A DNA stretch of 5,941 nucleotides, taken from assembly GCA_902760765.1 (NCBI GenBank), contig CACWHO010000070.1, positions 1 through 5,941 of the forward strand, given 5' to 3'. The first letter of the stretch is position 1; every line of letters begins with the position of its first letter. The DNA is from an uncultured Eubacteriales bacterium. GTDB lineage: Bacteria > Bacillota > Clostridia > TANB77 > CAG-508. A program made the translations under genes and the position numbers. Below are positions 1-5,676 of this stretch, one piece after another. The notes under the pieces are model-generated. The model did not search any database, was not told the DNA's origin, and saw only the letters and a program-made list of their open reading frames with translations.

Positions 1-59
1 TACAGCCACAAGGGTTCTAGCAATTGTTACATTTTTATGACATTTTTGATTCATTGAAA

Positions 60-134
60 CATTGGCTATGTCCACTTTTAAAAACAGAAAATTAAAAATA
101 ATTTTTCTCGTGTCCAATATCTTGACATAGTACA
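60..134 (-). mobile_element. Possible insertion-sequence end (IS3/IS150-like), internal part cut by window edge
   Basis: Read on the minus strand from 134, the sequence starts TGTACTATGTCAAGATATTG and continues GACACG. The opening TGTACT and a TTGGAC about 16 nt in resemble, from memory, the IS150-type ends of the IS3 family, which begin with TG. A second GGACA lies about 50 nt further in. A short open frame (ATG at 54, first residues MNQKCHKNVTIA) runs off the left edge about 80 nt from the putative terminus, where an IS first gene could start. I do not recognise its peptide and it has no good ribosome binding site. The match is by pattern only; the element could equally be ordinary intergenic DNA. 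Confidence 0.25.
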
Positions 135-143
135 AATATTAAC

Positions 144-242
144 AAAAGTGTTTACAAAAAATGCAGATTTTTGGTAAAAAGTGCTTACAAAAAATGCAAA
201 TTTTGAGTAAAAAGTCCTTACAAAAAATGCAAATAATATTGA
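144..242 (+). repeat. Three tandem 33-bp direct repeats upstream of the ATPase promoter
   Basis: The units start at 144, 177 and 210, an exact 33-bp period. Each opens with AAAAGTG or AAAAGTC, followed by TTACAAAAAATGCA and an AT-rich tail. The third unit diverges at its end and runs into the TTGACA -35 box of the promoter, so the array lies immediately upstream of and touching the promoter. Helically spaced direct repeats (about three turns each) in this place suit binding sites for a regulator, or an iteron-like array. No protein partner can be named. A 58-bp homologue of 195-252 recurs at 5001-5058. Confidence 0.8.
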
Positions 243-267
243 CACTTCCCATAATTTATGGTTTAAT
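239..267 (+). promoter_or_regulatory. Sigma-A-type promoter of the ATPase/metallopeptidase cassette
   Basis: TTGACA (239-244) matches the -35 consensus exactly. After a 17-bp spacer comes TTTAAT (262-267), five of six bases of the -10 consensus. The predicted start of transcription is near 274, giving a leader of about 130 nt before the ATG at 405. A degenerate copy of the same block stands before the second gene. Confidence 0.65.
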
Positions 268-280
268 ATAGCTATATTAA
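263..280. promoter_or_regulatory. Perfect 18-bp palindrome over the -10 box and start site (operator candidate)
   Basis: TTAATATAGCTATATTAA is its own reverse complement over all 18 bases. It overlaps the -10 box and the predicted transcription start, the usual place for a dimeric repressor. AT-rich DNA produces short palindromes by chance, but 18 perfect bases exactly here is notable. The degenerate promoter block before the second gene does not have it. Confidence 0.4.
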
Positions 281-330
281 TCTAAAAATTTATTATAATA
301 TTAAATAATTTTTTCATATTATATAATAAA

Positions 331-404
331 AATTTAAAAGAAAGGGATTAATCAATTAAATATATTAATTTAATATTTATATATAATTGATTATTTGAGA
401 TAAA
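331..404 (+). promoter_or_regulatory. Leader with remote Shine-Dalgarno and hairpin, ATPase gene
   Basis: A purine-rich GAAAGGG ends at 346, 58 nt before the ATG at 405. Between them lie arms TAATCAATTA (349-358) and TAATTGATTA (384-393), a perfect 10-bp inverted repeat. Directly before the ATG there is only a weak GAG (397-399). If the inverted repeat folds, the GAAAGGG is brought to about 13 nt from the ATG. The leader aligns with the one before the next gene, with conserved AATTTAA, AGAAAGG, ATCAATTA, ATTAATTT, TATATAAT and GATTAT blocks. Confidence 0.5.
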
Positions 405-1718
405 ATGAAAAGAAAATTTGAAAAAACGCTAAATGAATGGCTTGAAGACAATGACAGAAAACCATTAATCGTTAGTGGTGCAAGACAAATAGGAAAAACA
501 TATTTAATAAATAAGTTTTGTTTAGAACATTCAAAAAAATATATACATTTTGATTTTATTAAACAAACGGATGCTCTTGAAAATGCAAATATTGATGACT
601 TTAATACTTTAAAAGAAACATTACAAATTGCATATAATTTTAGATTTGATAACCCAGATACAATTGTATTTTTTGATGAAATTCAAGAAGCCCCAAATTT
701 AATCAAAAATCTAAAATATCTAAAGCTTGAATACCCTCATAGTAAAATAATATGTTCTGGCTCTTTGCTTGGAGTAGAATTCCGAAAAATGAAAATATCA
801 TTTCCAGTAGGATATGTTAGGCCAGAAACAATGTATCAAATGGACTTTGAAGAATTTTTATATGCAATTGGAGATGAAAGATTTATACCAATAATTGAAG
901 ATTGTTATAACAATAACAAGGCAATAAATGAAGCTTTTCATAAAATATTAATTGAAGACTATTATAAATACTTGTTTTTAGGCGGTATGCCTGAAGTTAT
1001 TCAAAACTTTATTGACAATGATAAAGCTCTTGAAAAAATGAATATTTTAAAAATAAAAGACATTGTTGATATTTACGAACAAGATATGACAAAATATGTT
1101 TATAATGAGACAGAATCATTAAGAATAAGAAGAATATATGACAACATAATTCCACAATTATCAAAGGGAAACCCTAAATTTACATTTGCAAAACTTGATT
1201 TAAAAGACAATAGAAAAAGCGACTACATAAGTGCTATTGACTGGTTAACATCATCTAACATTATATATAAATGTGACCAGGTCACAAAGCCAGAATATCC
1301 TTTAAAAGCATACGAAGACGATAGTTCTTATAAATTATATATGAATGATACAGGAATTTTAAACTATATTGCGGAAATAAAGCCAACTGATATTTTACTT
1401 GATTCTGATTATTCTTTTAAGGGAAAACTTGCTGAAAATTATGTTGCTCAACAATTAAAAGCAAATCAATTGAATATATTTTATTATTCAGAAAAAAACA
1501 AAGGGAATGATGCAATGGAAATTGATTTTTTACTTCAATTAAACGGAAATATTGTCCCAATTGAAGTAAAAGCAAAAGATAAAACTCAAAGTAAAAGCTT
1601 GAATTCTTACATGGATAAATTTAAATCAAAATATGCAATTAGAATTTCAACTAAAAACTTTGGATTTGCAAATAACATAAAGTCTGTTCCACTATATGCA
1701 ACATTTTGCATTAAATAA
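405..1718 (+). CDS. AAA ATPase of the AAA_14/DUF4143 type with C-terminal nuclease-like fold
   Basis: A 437-residue protein, the usual length for this family. The N-terminal P-loop domain has Walker A GARQIGKT (25-32), Walker B IVFFDE (87-92) and a sensor-like SGSLLG (118-123). The middle carries the family signature GGMPEV (193-198) and LYMNDTGIL (311-319). The C-terminal DUF4143 part has E344, EIDF (372-375) and PIEVKA (385-390), which resembles the E, D, ExK pattern of the PD-(D/E)XK fold. The family binds and probably hydrolyses ATP; its cellular role is unknown, and members are often multi-copy and transferred between genomes. There is no signal peptide or membrane segment, so it is predicted to be cytoplasmic. 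The ATG at 405 is kept because an in-frame TGA lies at 396-398. The next gene starts 99 bp downstream with a homologous leader, so co-transcription is likely. Confidence 0.88.
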   Translation: MKRKFEKTLNEWLEDNDRKPLIVSGARQIGKTYLINKFCLEHSKKYIHFDFIKQTDALENANIDDFNTLKETLQIAYNFRFDNPDTIVFFDEIQEAPNLIKNLKYLKLEYPHSKIICSGSLLGVEFRKMKISFPVGYVRPETMYQMDFEEFLYAIGDERFIPIIEDCYNNNKAINEAFHKILIEDYYKYLFLGGMPEVIQNFIDNDKALEKMNILKIKDIVDIYEQDMTKYVYNETESLRIRRIYDNIIPQLSKGNPKFTFAKLDLKDNRKSDYISAIDWLTSSNIIYKCDQVTKPEYPLKAYEDDSSYKLYMNDTGILNYIAEIKPTDILLDSDYSFKGKLAENYVAQQLKANQLNIFYYSEKNKGNDAMEIDFLLQLNGNIVPIEVKAKDKTQSKSLNSYMDKFKSKYAIRISTKNFGFANNIKSVPLYATFCIK

Positions 1719-1723
1719 AAATA

Positions 1724-1817
1724 TTTACACTTCCAATAATTTGTTTTAAAAATTTAAGGAGAAAGGAATTATCAATTATTAGATTAATTTTCTATATAAT
1801 CGATTATACGTGAAAAA
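1724..1817 (+). promoter_or_regulatory. Second copy of the promoter-like block and remote-SD leader, metallopeptidase gene
   Basis: TTTACACTTCC-AATAATTT (1724-1742) aligns with TTGACACTTCCCATAATTT at 239-257. Two bases are missing from the spacer, leaving a 15-bp gap to TTTAAA (1745-1750), so the promoter is probably weak. A consensus AAGGAG (1756-1761) is followed by 56 nt before the ATG at 1818. Between them are ATCAATTAT (1771-1779) and ATAATCGAT (1796-1804), an inverted repeat with one mismatch. The right arm also lies in a 14-bp palindrome (1795-1808). There is no Shine-Dalgarno next to the ATG, and no ATG, GTG or TTG just after the AAGGAG that could start a leader peptide. Confidence 0.5.
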
Positions 1818-3572
1818 ATGGGTATATATAACAATGGTAAACCAATGGAAGTACCAGAAAATGAAGAAGAAAAAGCTTTAGCCATTTCTGAATGGGCTGA
1901 AGAAAATGAGCATTTACAAAATGCAATTTCTTCATGCATAGATAATGGAATTCAAACTTTTGCATCATGTAAAGGGCACAAAATTATAGATTCTCCATAT
2001 TTAAGTATGGTTATAACGAATAAAAACATAGATAAAATAACCAATATAATAAACAATATTTCAAAGAAAAAAGGAACTGATATTTTATTAACATTTGACG
2101 AAAAAAATAAAGGCTCTATTTTAACTATTTACTCAAATATGCTAAATAGAGATAATATATTCGATTTAATTGCAAAATCTGCAAATAGTTCAATAGAACT
2201 AGATAATGCAAATAACATTACAAAGCAAATTATAAGATTACATGAAACTTTAAGAATACATGGTGTTAAATCTGAAAGAATGAGAAGTGACATATTGCTA
2301 CATAATGGAATTTTGGATAGAAAAATAAACGTTCAACATTCTAATGAACTTTACAGTTTTGGACTAGATGAAACACTGCAAACATTTAAGTTTAGAAAGA
2401 GAAAAGATTATTTTGGTAAATATAATTATATCCTAAAATCACGTAATTTAGAAAAAAAGCTAGAAGTTTTTAATGATAATTTAATTGCAAATTTTGTATA
2501 TGCCTTAATGGTTGAAGATGATGAATTCTATTATAAGATTACACATGAACCAGAAAGAAGAAATATAAAAGCTACAACAATAGGTGAAAATGCAGATAAA
2601 ATCTTAGAAAATACTTTCGATGATAAAGATTTATCAAATAACATAATAAAAACTATAAACAATTTAGATAAAAAATTAAGATTTTCTGGATTAGATTTGA
2701 ATAAAATATCAAAAGAATATAGCTTTAAATCAAATCTAAAAACAAAGTTAAATAAAAAACAATCATTAGAAATTGTTGATAATTTCTTTAAGGAATTTGG
2801 AATAGATGTAAGCAAACTTTTGCAAGAAAGTCAAATGAAAAATAAAAATAATCAAACAATTATATTAACTATGAATCCAGAAGTTAAAAGAAACGAAGCT
2901 TCTGCTCCATTATATAATTCTGATGATATATTAGTTAATGTAATTGAAACCGGCACATTAACTGATGCTTATTCATTAGTCCATGAAATATCACATACAT
3001 TAAACCCTAATTTTAATGAGGCAACATTAATTTTAGGAGAAGTTATTCCACAATGTATGGAAAAAATGTTTGACGATTATTTAAAAGATTTACCAGCTGA
3101 GCAAAAAGGGAAATATGGATTTGATGAAAATGTTTTAAATGAAGATATTAGAAAAAGAAATATATCGACTACACTTAATAGATTTAATATAAGCAAAAAT
3201 GTTGTTAAATATGATGGTCCTGAAAAATCTGAATGTAGTAGATATATGCTTGCAGAAATATATTCATATTTACTATTCACGTTCAGTAAGGATAAAAGAA
3301 AAGAAAAAATTAATGAGTTTATTTCAGCTTTAAAAAATAATAATATTGGAAAGGCAAATCAAATATTTGATGTTAAAATTAGCAAAGAAAATACTAGTTG
3401 CAGAGATGCTTATGTAAAAACTTGTGTTTATAATTTACAAGAATTATTAAAAAGAGATGAAAATGGTTCATTTGATGGTGAAGATAAAAGTATTTTGATT
3501 GATAAAGAAATTAACGATAAAGGTCAGTTATTGACCAATTTTAATGATAGCATAACTAAAATTGGTCGATAA
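1818..3572 (+). CDS. Putative zinc metallopeptidase (HEISH) with N-terminal CxGH motif, function unknown
   Basis: A 584-residue protein with no signal peptide or membrane segment. Near the N-terminus, NGIQTFASCKGH (43-54) resembles the 'GI-T-CCAGH' motif found in uncharacterised Firmicute and phage proteins; C51 and H54 could bind metal. The middle is a charged, Asn/Lys-rich stretch without recognised domains. The sequence LVHEISHTLN has H389, E390 and H393 of an HExxH zinc site. It is followed by ATLILGEVIPQCMEKMFDDYL, similar to the glutamate helix of M3 peptidases such as PepF (AEVAS...NELL). E408 or E415 would be the third ligand; E408 lies closer to the histidines than usual. An M3-like peptidase is inference; the motif is what is seen. 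The ATG at 1818 is supported by an in-frame TAA at 1797-1799. The 3' end lies in a hairpin, and fragments of a paralogue occur at 5059-5126. Confidence 0.75.
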   Translation: MGIYNNGKPMEVPENEEEKALAISEWAEENEHLQNAISSCIDNGIQTFASCKGHKIIDSPYLSMVITNKNIDKITNIINNISKKKGTDILLTFDEKNKGSILTIYSNMLNRDNIFDLIAKSANSSIELDNANNITKQIIRLHETLRIHGVKSERMRSDILLHNGILDRKINVQHSNELYSFGLDETLQTFKFRKRKDYFGKYNYILKSRNLEKKLEVFNDNLIANFVYALMVEDDEFYYKITHEPERRNIKATTIGENADKILENTFDDKDLSNNIIKTINNLDKKLRFSGLDLNKISKEYSFKSNLKTKLNKKQSLEIVDNFFKEFGIDVSKLLQESQMKNKNNQTIILTMNPEVKRNEASAPLYNSDDILVNVIETGTLTDAYSLVHEISHTLNPNFNEATLILGEVIPQCMEKMFDDYLKDLPAEQKGKYGFDENVLNEDIRKRNISTTLNRFNISKNVVKYDGPEKSECSRYMLAEIYSYLLFTFSKDKRKEKINEFISALKNNNIGKANQIFDVKISKENTSCRDAYVKTCVYNLQELLKRDENGSFDGEDKSILIDKEINDKGQLLTNFNDSITKIGR

Positions 3573-3592
3573 CTTCAGTTAAAAAATTTTTA
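3526..3592 (+). terminator. Hairpin at the metallopeptidase 3' end, probable terminator
   Basis: AGTTATTGACCAATTTTA (3526-3543) pairs with TAAAATTGGTCGATAACT (3557-3574): 18 pairs with one U-G wobble and a 13-nt loop. The stem contains the last codons and the TAA stop (3570-3572). T-rich sequence follows only after a gap, including TTTTTATTTTTTG from 3586, so it is not a textbook Rho-independent terminator. It may instead protect the 3' end or hinder transcripts from the convergent gene. Confidence 0.5.
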
Positions 3593-3619
3593 TTTTTTGT
3601 TTTCCATACTGCTTTATAC

Positions 3620-4930
3620 TTAATTTATAATCCAGTTTGTACCATTGGTTGTACCACTTTTTGTGATATACCCTTTGTCTAACAAAACTTTAAAGTTTCT
3701 TAATATAGTTCTTTTGCTTACATCTAAAACATTTGCAATTTGGTCCTGTGTAGCATTTGGGTTATTAATTAAATAATTCAAAATAAATTTTTGGGTTTCA
3801 TTTAAATCTTTATTCACATTAGGAAAAACTTCACTCGAAAATTTATTTTCATTAAACGGTATATTTACTCGTATATGGTTTGGGAAAAATTCAAAAGTAT
3901 CTCTTGAATATACTTTTAAATATCTTTGTATCCCTGTTCCTAATCTTTCTACAAACTGTAAATCTCTATAAACTCTCATTAATTCAGGGTTTTTAGGATT
4001 TGAAAATCCTTCCAAAAATTCTTCTTTGGATGTTCCATCTGGAATACCTCCATTGGAAGATATAACTAATTTGTTATTGAATATTTCAAATTTAGGAGAA
4101 TATCCGTTACTCCAGTCATTGTGTACAAAGGCATTCGTTACTATTTCACGTATAGCAACATAATTAAACAAGTGTATTTCTCTTCTCTTTGCCCCATCAA
4201 TCTTTGTAAATGTTGTATTTTCAACATTTAATCTATTTAAAATATTATCTGTTGCTTTAATAATTGAACAATTTCCATATTCCTCATTTTGAATCAAATC
4301 ATTAACATCATTACCACTATATTTTGCAAGTTGTATAGATATATCATTATTATCTGCTAAAAGATAAGCTAAATAATTAAATTTACCGTCTTCAGTATAT
4401 AAATCAAGCTTCTTTAAAAAATTATTATTTACTTCAAAATGATTTTCGCTATAATATAATTTCAAAGTTTTAAATGTTAAATTTTGATTAGGAGAAATAA
4501 TATTTTTTAATGAGTTTCTAACTCTTTTAGAAAAAATATTATTTATCATTTCTTGACTCATAGGAGCTAAACTGCTTCCAATTCTTGTAAAACAACTATC
4601 TGGTGTCATTCCCATTCCCTTTAAATAATATGGTGCTTCTTGTCCTTTGGCAATAACAACTTGTATAAATTTTTTTCCACCTTTTTCACTCAATAAAACA
4701 TCAAAAAGTCCAATAGTTGAAGGTCTAATATTAGAAATAATTCTATCTTTAATTGTTCTTTGAAGTAAGTCTAAATTTCCATCTAAACCAAGTATTTCTC
4801 CATTATCTTTAAATCCAATAAAGATATTACCTCCATTGGTGTTTAAAAAGGCGATTACTTCTTTTTCAAATTTTTTATCTTTAGTTAGCTTTATTTTATA
4901 TTCATTTCTACTATCTTCTTCTTTTAGCAT
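3620..4930 (-). CDS. AlbA_2 (Schlafen-like) / ATPase-like / winged-helix putative transcriptional regulator
   Basis: A 436-residue protein. Residues about 5-122 match the AlbA_2 putative DNA-binding domain: EYK near the start, then GGNIFIGF (33-40), YYLKG (101-105) and RIGSS (116-120). Residues about 255-345 match the ATP-binding C-terminal domain of this family (HATPase_c_4): REIVTNAFVHND (from R261), SSNGGIPDG and ERLGTGIQR (G331, G333). Residues 378-436 form a winged helix (ATQDQIANVLDVSKRTILRN). Proteins of this build, often labelled RecG-related, are thought to be transcriptional regulators, though targets are mostly unknown. Two ATGs compete: 4936 lies only 3 nt from GGAGG (4940-4944), while 4930 lies 9 nt away and is preferred; the upstream one adds Met-Gln. 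The gene converges on the metallopeptidase gene with 47 bp between. Repeats over its promoter suggest autoregulation. Confidence 0.85.
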   Translation of the reverse strand: MLKEEDSRNEYKIKLTKDKKFEKEVIAFLNTNGGNIFIGFKDNGEILGLDGNLDLLQRTIKDRIISNIRPSTIGLFDVLLSEKGGKKFIQVVIAKGQEAPYYLKGMGMTPDSCFTRIGSSLAPMSQEMINNIFSKRVRNSLKNIISPNQNLTFKTLKLYYSENHFEVNNNFLKKLDLYTEDGKFNYLAYLLADNNDISIQLAKYSGNDVNDLIQNEEYGNCSIIKATDNILNRLNVENTTFTKIDGAKRREIHLFNYVAIREIVTNAFVHNDWSNGYSPKFEIFNNKLVISSNGGIPDGTSKEEFLEGFSNPKNPELMRVYRDLQFVERLGTGIQRYLKVYSRDTFEFFPNHIRVNIPFNENKFSSEVFPNVNKDLNETQKFILNYLINNPNATQDQIANVLDVSKRTILRNFKVLLDKGYITKSGTTNGTNWIIN

Positions 4931-4950
4931 TTGCATCTACCTCCAAAATA

Positions 4951-4979
4951 ATTATAACATTTGTCACTAAAATTGTCAC
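4951..4979 (-). promoter_or_regulatory. Promoter of the AlbA_2 regulator gene
   Basis: On the minus strand, GTGACA (4974-4979, five of six to the -35 consensus) is followed after exactly 17 bp by TATAAT (4951-4956). The predicted start near 4944 falls at the GGAGG ribosome binding site, so the mRNA leader would be only about 8-14 nt long. Confidence 0.65.
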
Positions 4980-4993
4980 TAAATTGTCACTAA
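4961..4993 (-). repeat. Three direct repeats TTAGTGACAA over the -35 region (operator candidate)
   Basis: Read on the minus strand, TTAGTGACAA occurs at 4993-4984, 4982-4973 and 4970-4961, all identical, at 11- and 12-bp steps (about one helical turn). The middle copy supplies the -35 box and the last lies in the -35/-10 spacer. Three same-face sites over a promoter are typical of a repressor array; the winged-helix protein encoded just downstream is the obvious candidate. Confidence 0.6.
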
Positions 4994-5000
4994 TTATTTT

Positions 5001-5152
5001 TGCAAATTTTAAAAAAATAATACTTACAAAAAATGTAAATAATATTGACACTTCTCATATAAAGATTTAGCAAATAGCATTATAAAATCTATAAATATAA
5101 ATAATATGACTAAAATTGGTCGATAACTTGACTTTATCAGTTAAAAAATTTT
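5001..5152 (+). pseudogene. Collapsed second copy of the ATPase/metallopeptidase module
   Basis: Three blocks from the left-hand module are joined in the same order and direction. Block one, 5001-5058, aligns without gaps to 195-252, with 34 of 36 identical over its last 36 bp; it keeps the TTGACA -35 box (5045-5050) but no -10. Block two, 5059-5097, matches 2623-2661 inside the metallopeptidase gene at 34 of 39 bases and encodes YKDLANSIIKSIN, against DKDLSNNIIKTIN at residues 269-281. Block three, 5109-5129, matches 3555-3575 over 21 of 21 bases and encodes the same last residues TKIGR and stop. Its downstream CAGTTAAAAAATTTT also matches 3576-3590 after an 8-nt insertion. From block two to the stop (5124-5126) the frame stays open. 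The ATPase gene and most of the metallopeptidase gene are missing, so nothing functional is expected. Confidence 0.8.
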
Positions 5153-5164
5153 GAAGTGCATAAC

Positions 5165-5196
5165 AAATGCCAACTTTATTTATAAAGCTGGCATTT
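5165..5196. terminator. Hairpin, probable Rho-independent terminator
   Basis: AAATGCCAACTTTA (5165-5178) and TAAAGCTGGCATTT (5183-5196) form a 14-bp stem with a 4-nt loop. There is one A-C mismatch in plus-strand RNA, which becomes a G-U pair in minus-strand RNA. On the plus strand it is followed by ATATTTTCT. On the minus strand it lies 57 bp beyond the stop codon of the small membrane-protein gene but lacks an adjacent U-tract. It may serve that gene, or be what is left of the collapsed module's terminator. Confidence 0.5.
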
Positions 5197-5253
5197 ATAT
5201 TTTCTAAATAGCATATACATGTTATTATGTTATTATTCTAAAATTCTCACTTT

Positions 5254-5613
5254 TTATCTATAATTTCTACAATACTTACCTCTTCCAGTATTTAAATTTT
5301 CAGTAGTCCAATTATCGTTTATTGTTAATACATCATCATTTACATTGGAAGAATTGTTATCGTCACAGTCTTCTATTTTAGTAAGTATTTTGCAAATTAT
5401 TTGTGTTAAAATTGCAGTTATAAAAGCTAATAATGTATATGCAATTGTTGCAACTAAAAATATTAAATTTCCAATAATAAATGTAACAACTAAAAATATA
5501 GCAAATATAATTGCAGCAACTAATAGTGGATTATTAAATATTTTTTGTAGTGCTATTGAAAATATAATTACTGCTACTGGTAAGGCAAAAAATATTAGTA
5601 ATGTATTAATCAT
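5254..5613 (-). CDS. Small three-pass membrane protein, DUF2651/YbeF-like
   Basis: A 119-residue protein with three hydrophobic segments at about 3-21, 29-48 and 50-74, then a hydrophilic Asn/Asp-rich tail (75-119) ending in basic residues. The LLIFFALPVAVIIFSIAL start, the FAIFLVVTFIIGNLIFL core and the IAYTLLAFITAI segment resemble the DUF2651 family (B. subtilis YbeF), whose members are integral membrane proteins of unknown function, usually 70-90 residues. The extra length here is the tail. The ATG at 5613 is supported by AAAAGGAG about 8 nt upstream. No convincing promoter is seen; TTGTAA and AT-rich hexamers lie between the start codon and the long hairpin to the right. It appears monocistronic, transcribed away from that hairpin. 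The membrane topology is firm; the family assignment is from recall of sequence pattern. Confidence 0.65.
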   Translation of the reverse strand: MINTLLIFFALPVAVIIFSIALQKIFNNPLLVAAIIFAIFLVVTFIIGNLIFLVATIAYTLLAFITAILTQIICKILTKIEDCDDNNSSNVNDDVLTINDNWTTENLNTGRGKYCRNYR

Positions 5614-5676
5614 ATTACTCTCTCCTTTTCAAATCTTTACTATATTTTATGTATTATTTTTATTGCTGTTACAATT

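Noticed and set aside
1..54. Minus-strand open frame starting MNQKCHKNVTIA and running off the left edge
   Set aside because: Only 18 codons are visible, the peptide is not recognised and no ribosome binding site precedes it; it is mentioned only as context for the possible IS end.
144..242. CRISPR array
   Set aside because: The three units are directly adjacent with near-identical sequence throughout, so there are no unique spacers, and no cas genes are present.
337..404. Leader peptide after the remote Shine-Dalgarno sequences
   Set aside because: Neither leader has an ATG, GTG or TTG at suitable spacing; only ATT codons occur, with a nearby stop.
2531..2815. Minus-strand open frame of 94 codons inside the metallopeptidase gene
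   Set aside because: It lies antisense within a well-supported gene, its composition (Phe, Leu, Ser-rich) is the usual shadow of AT-rich coding DNA, and no ribosome binding site is seen.
3077..3280. Minus-strand open frame of 67 codons inside the metallopeptidase gene
   Set aside because: Same reasons: an antisense shadow of the real gene with no initiation signals.
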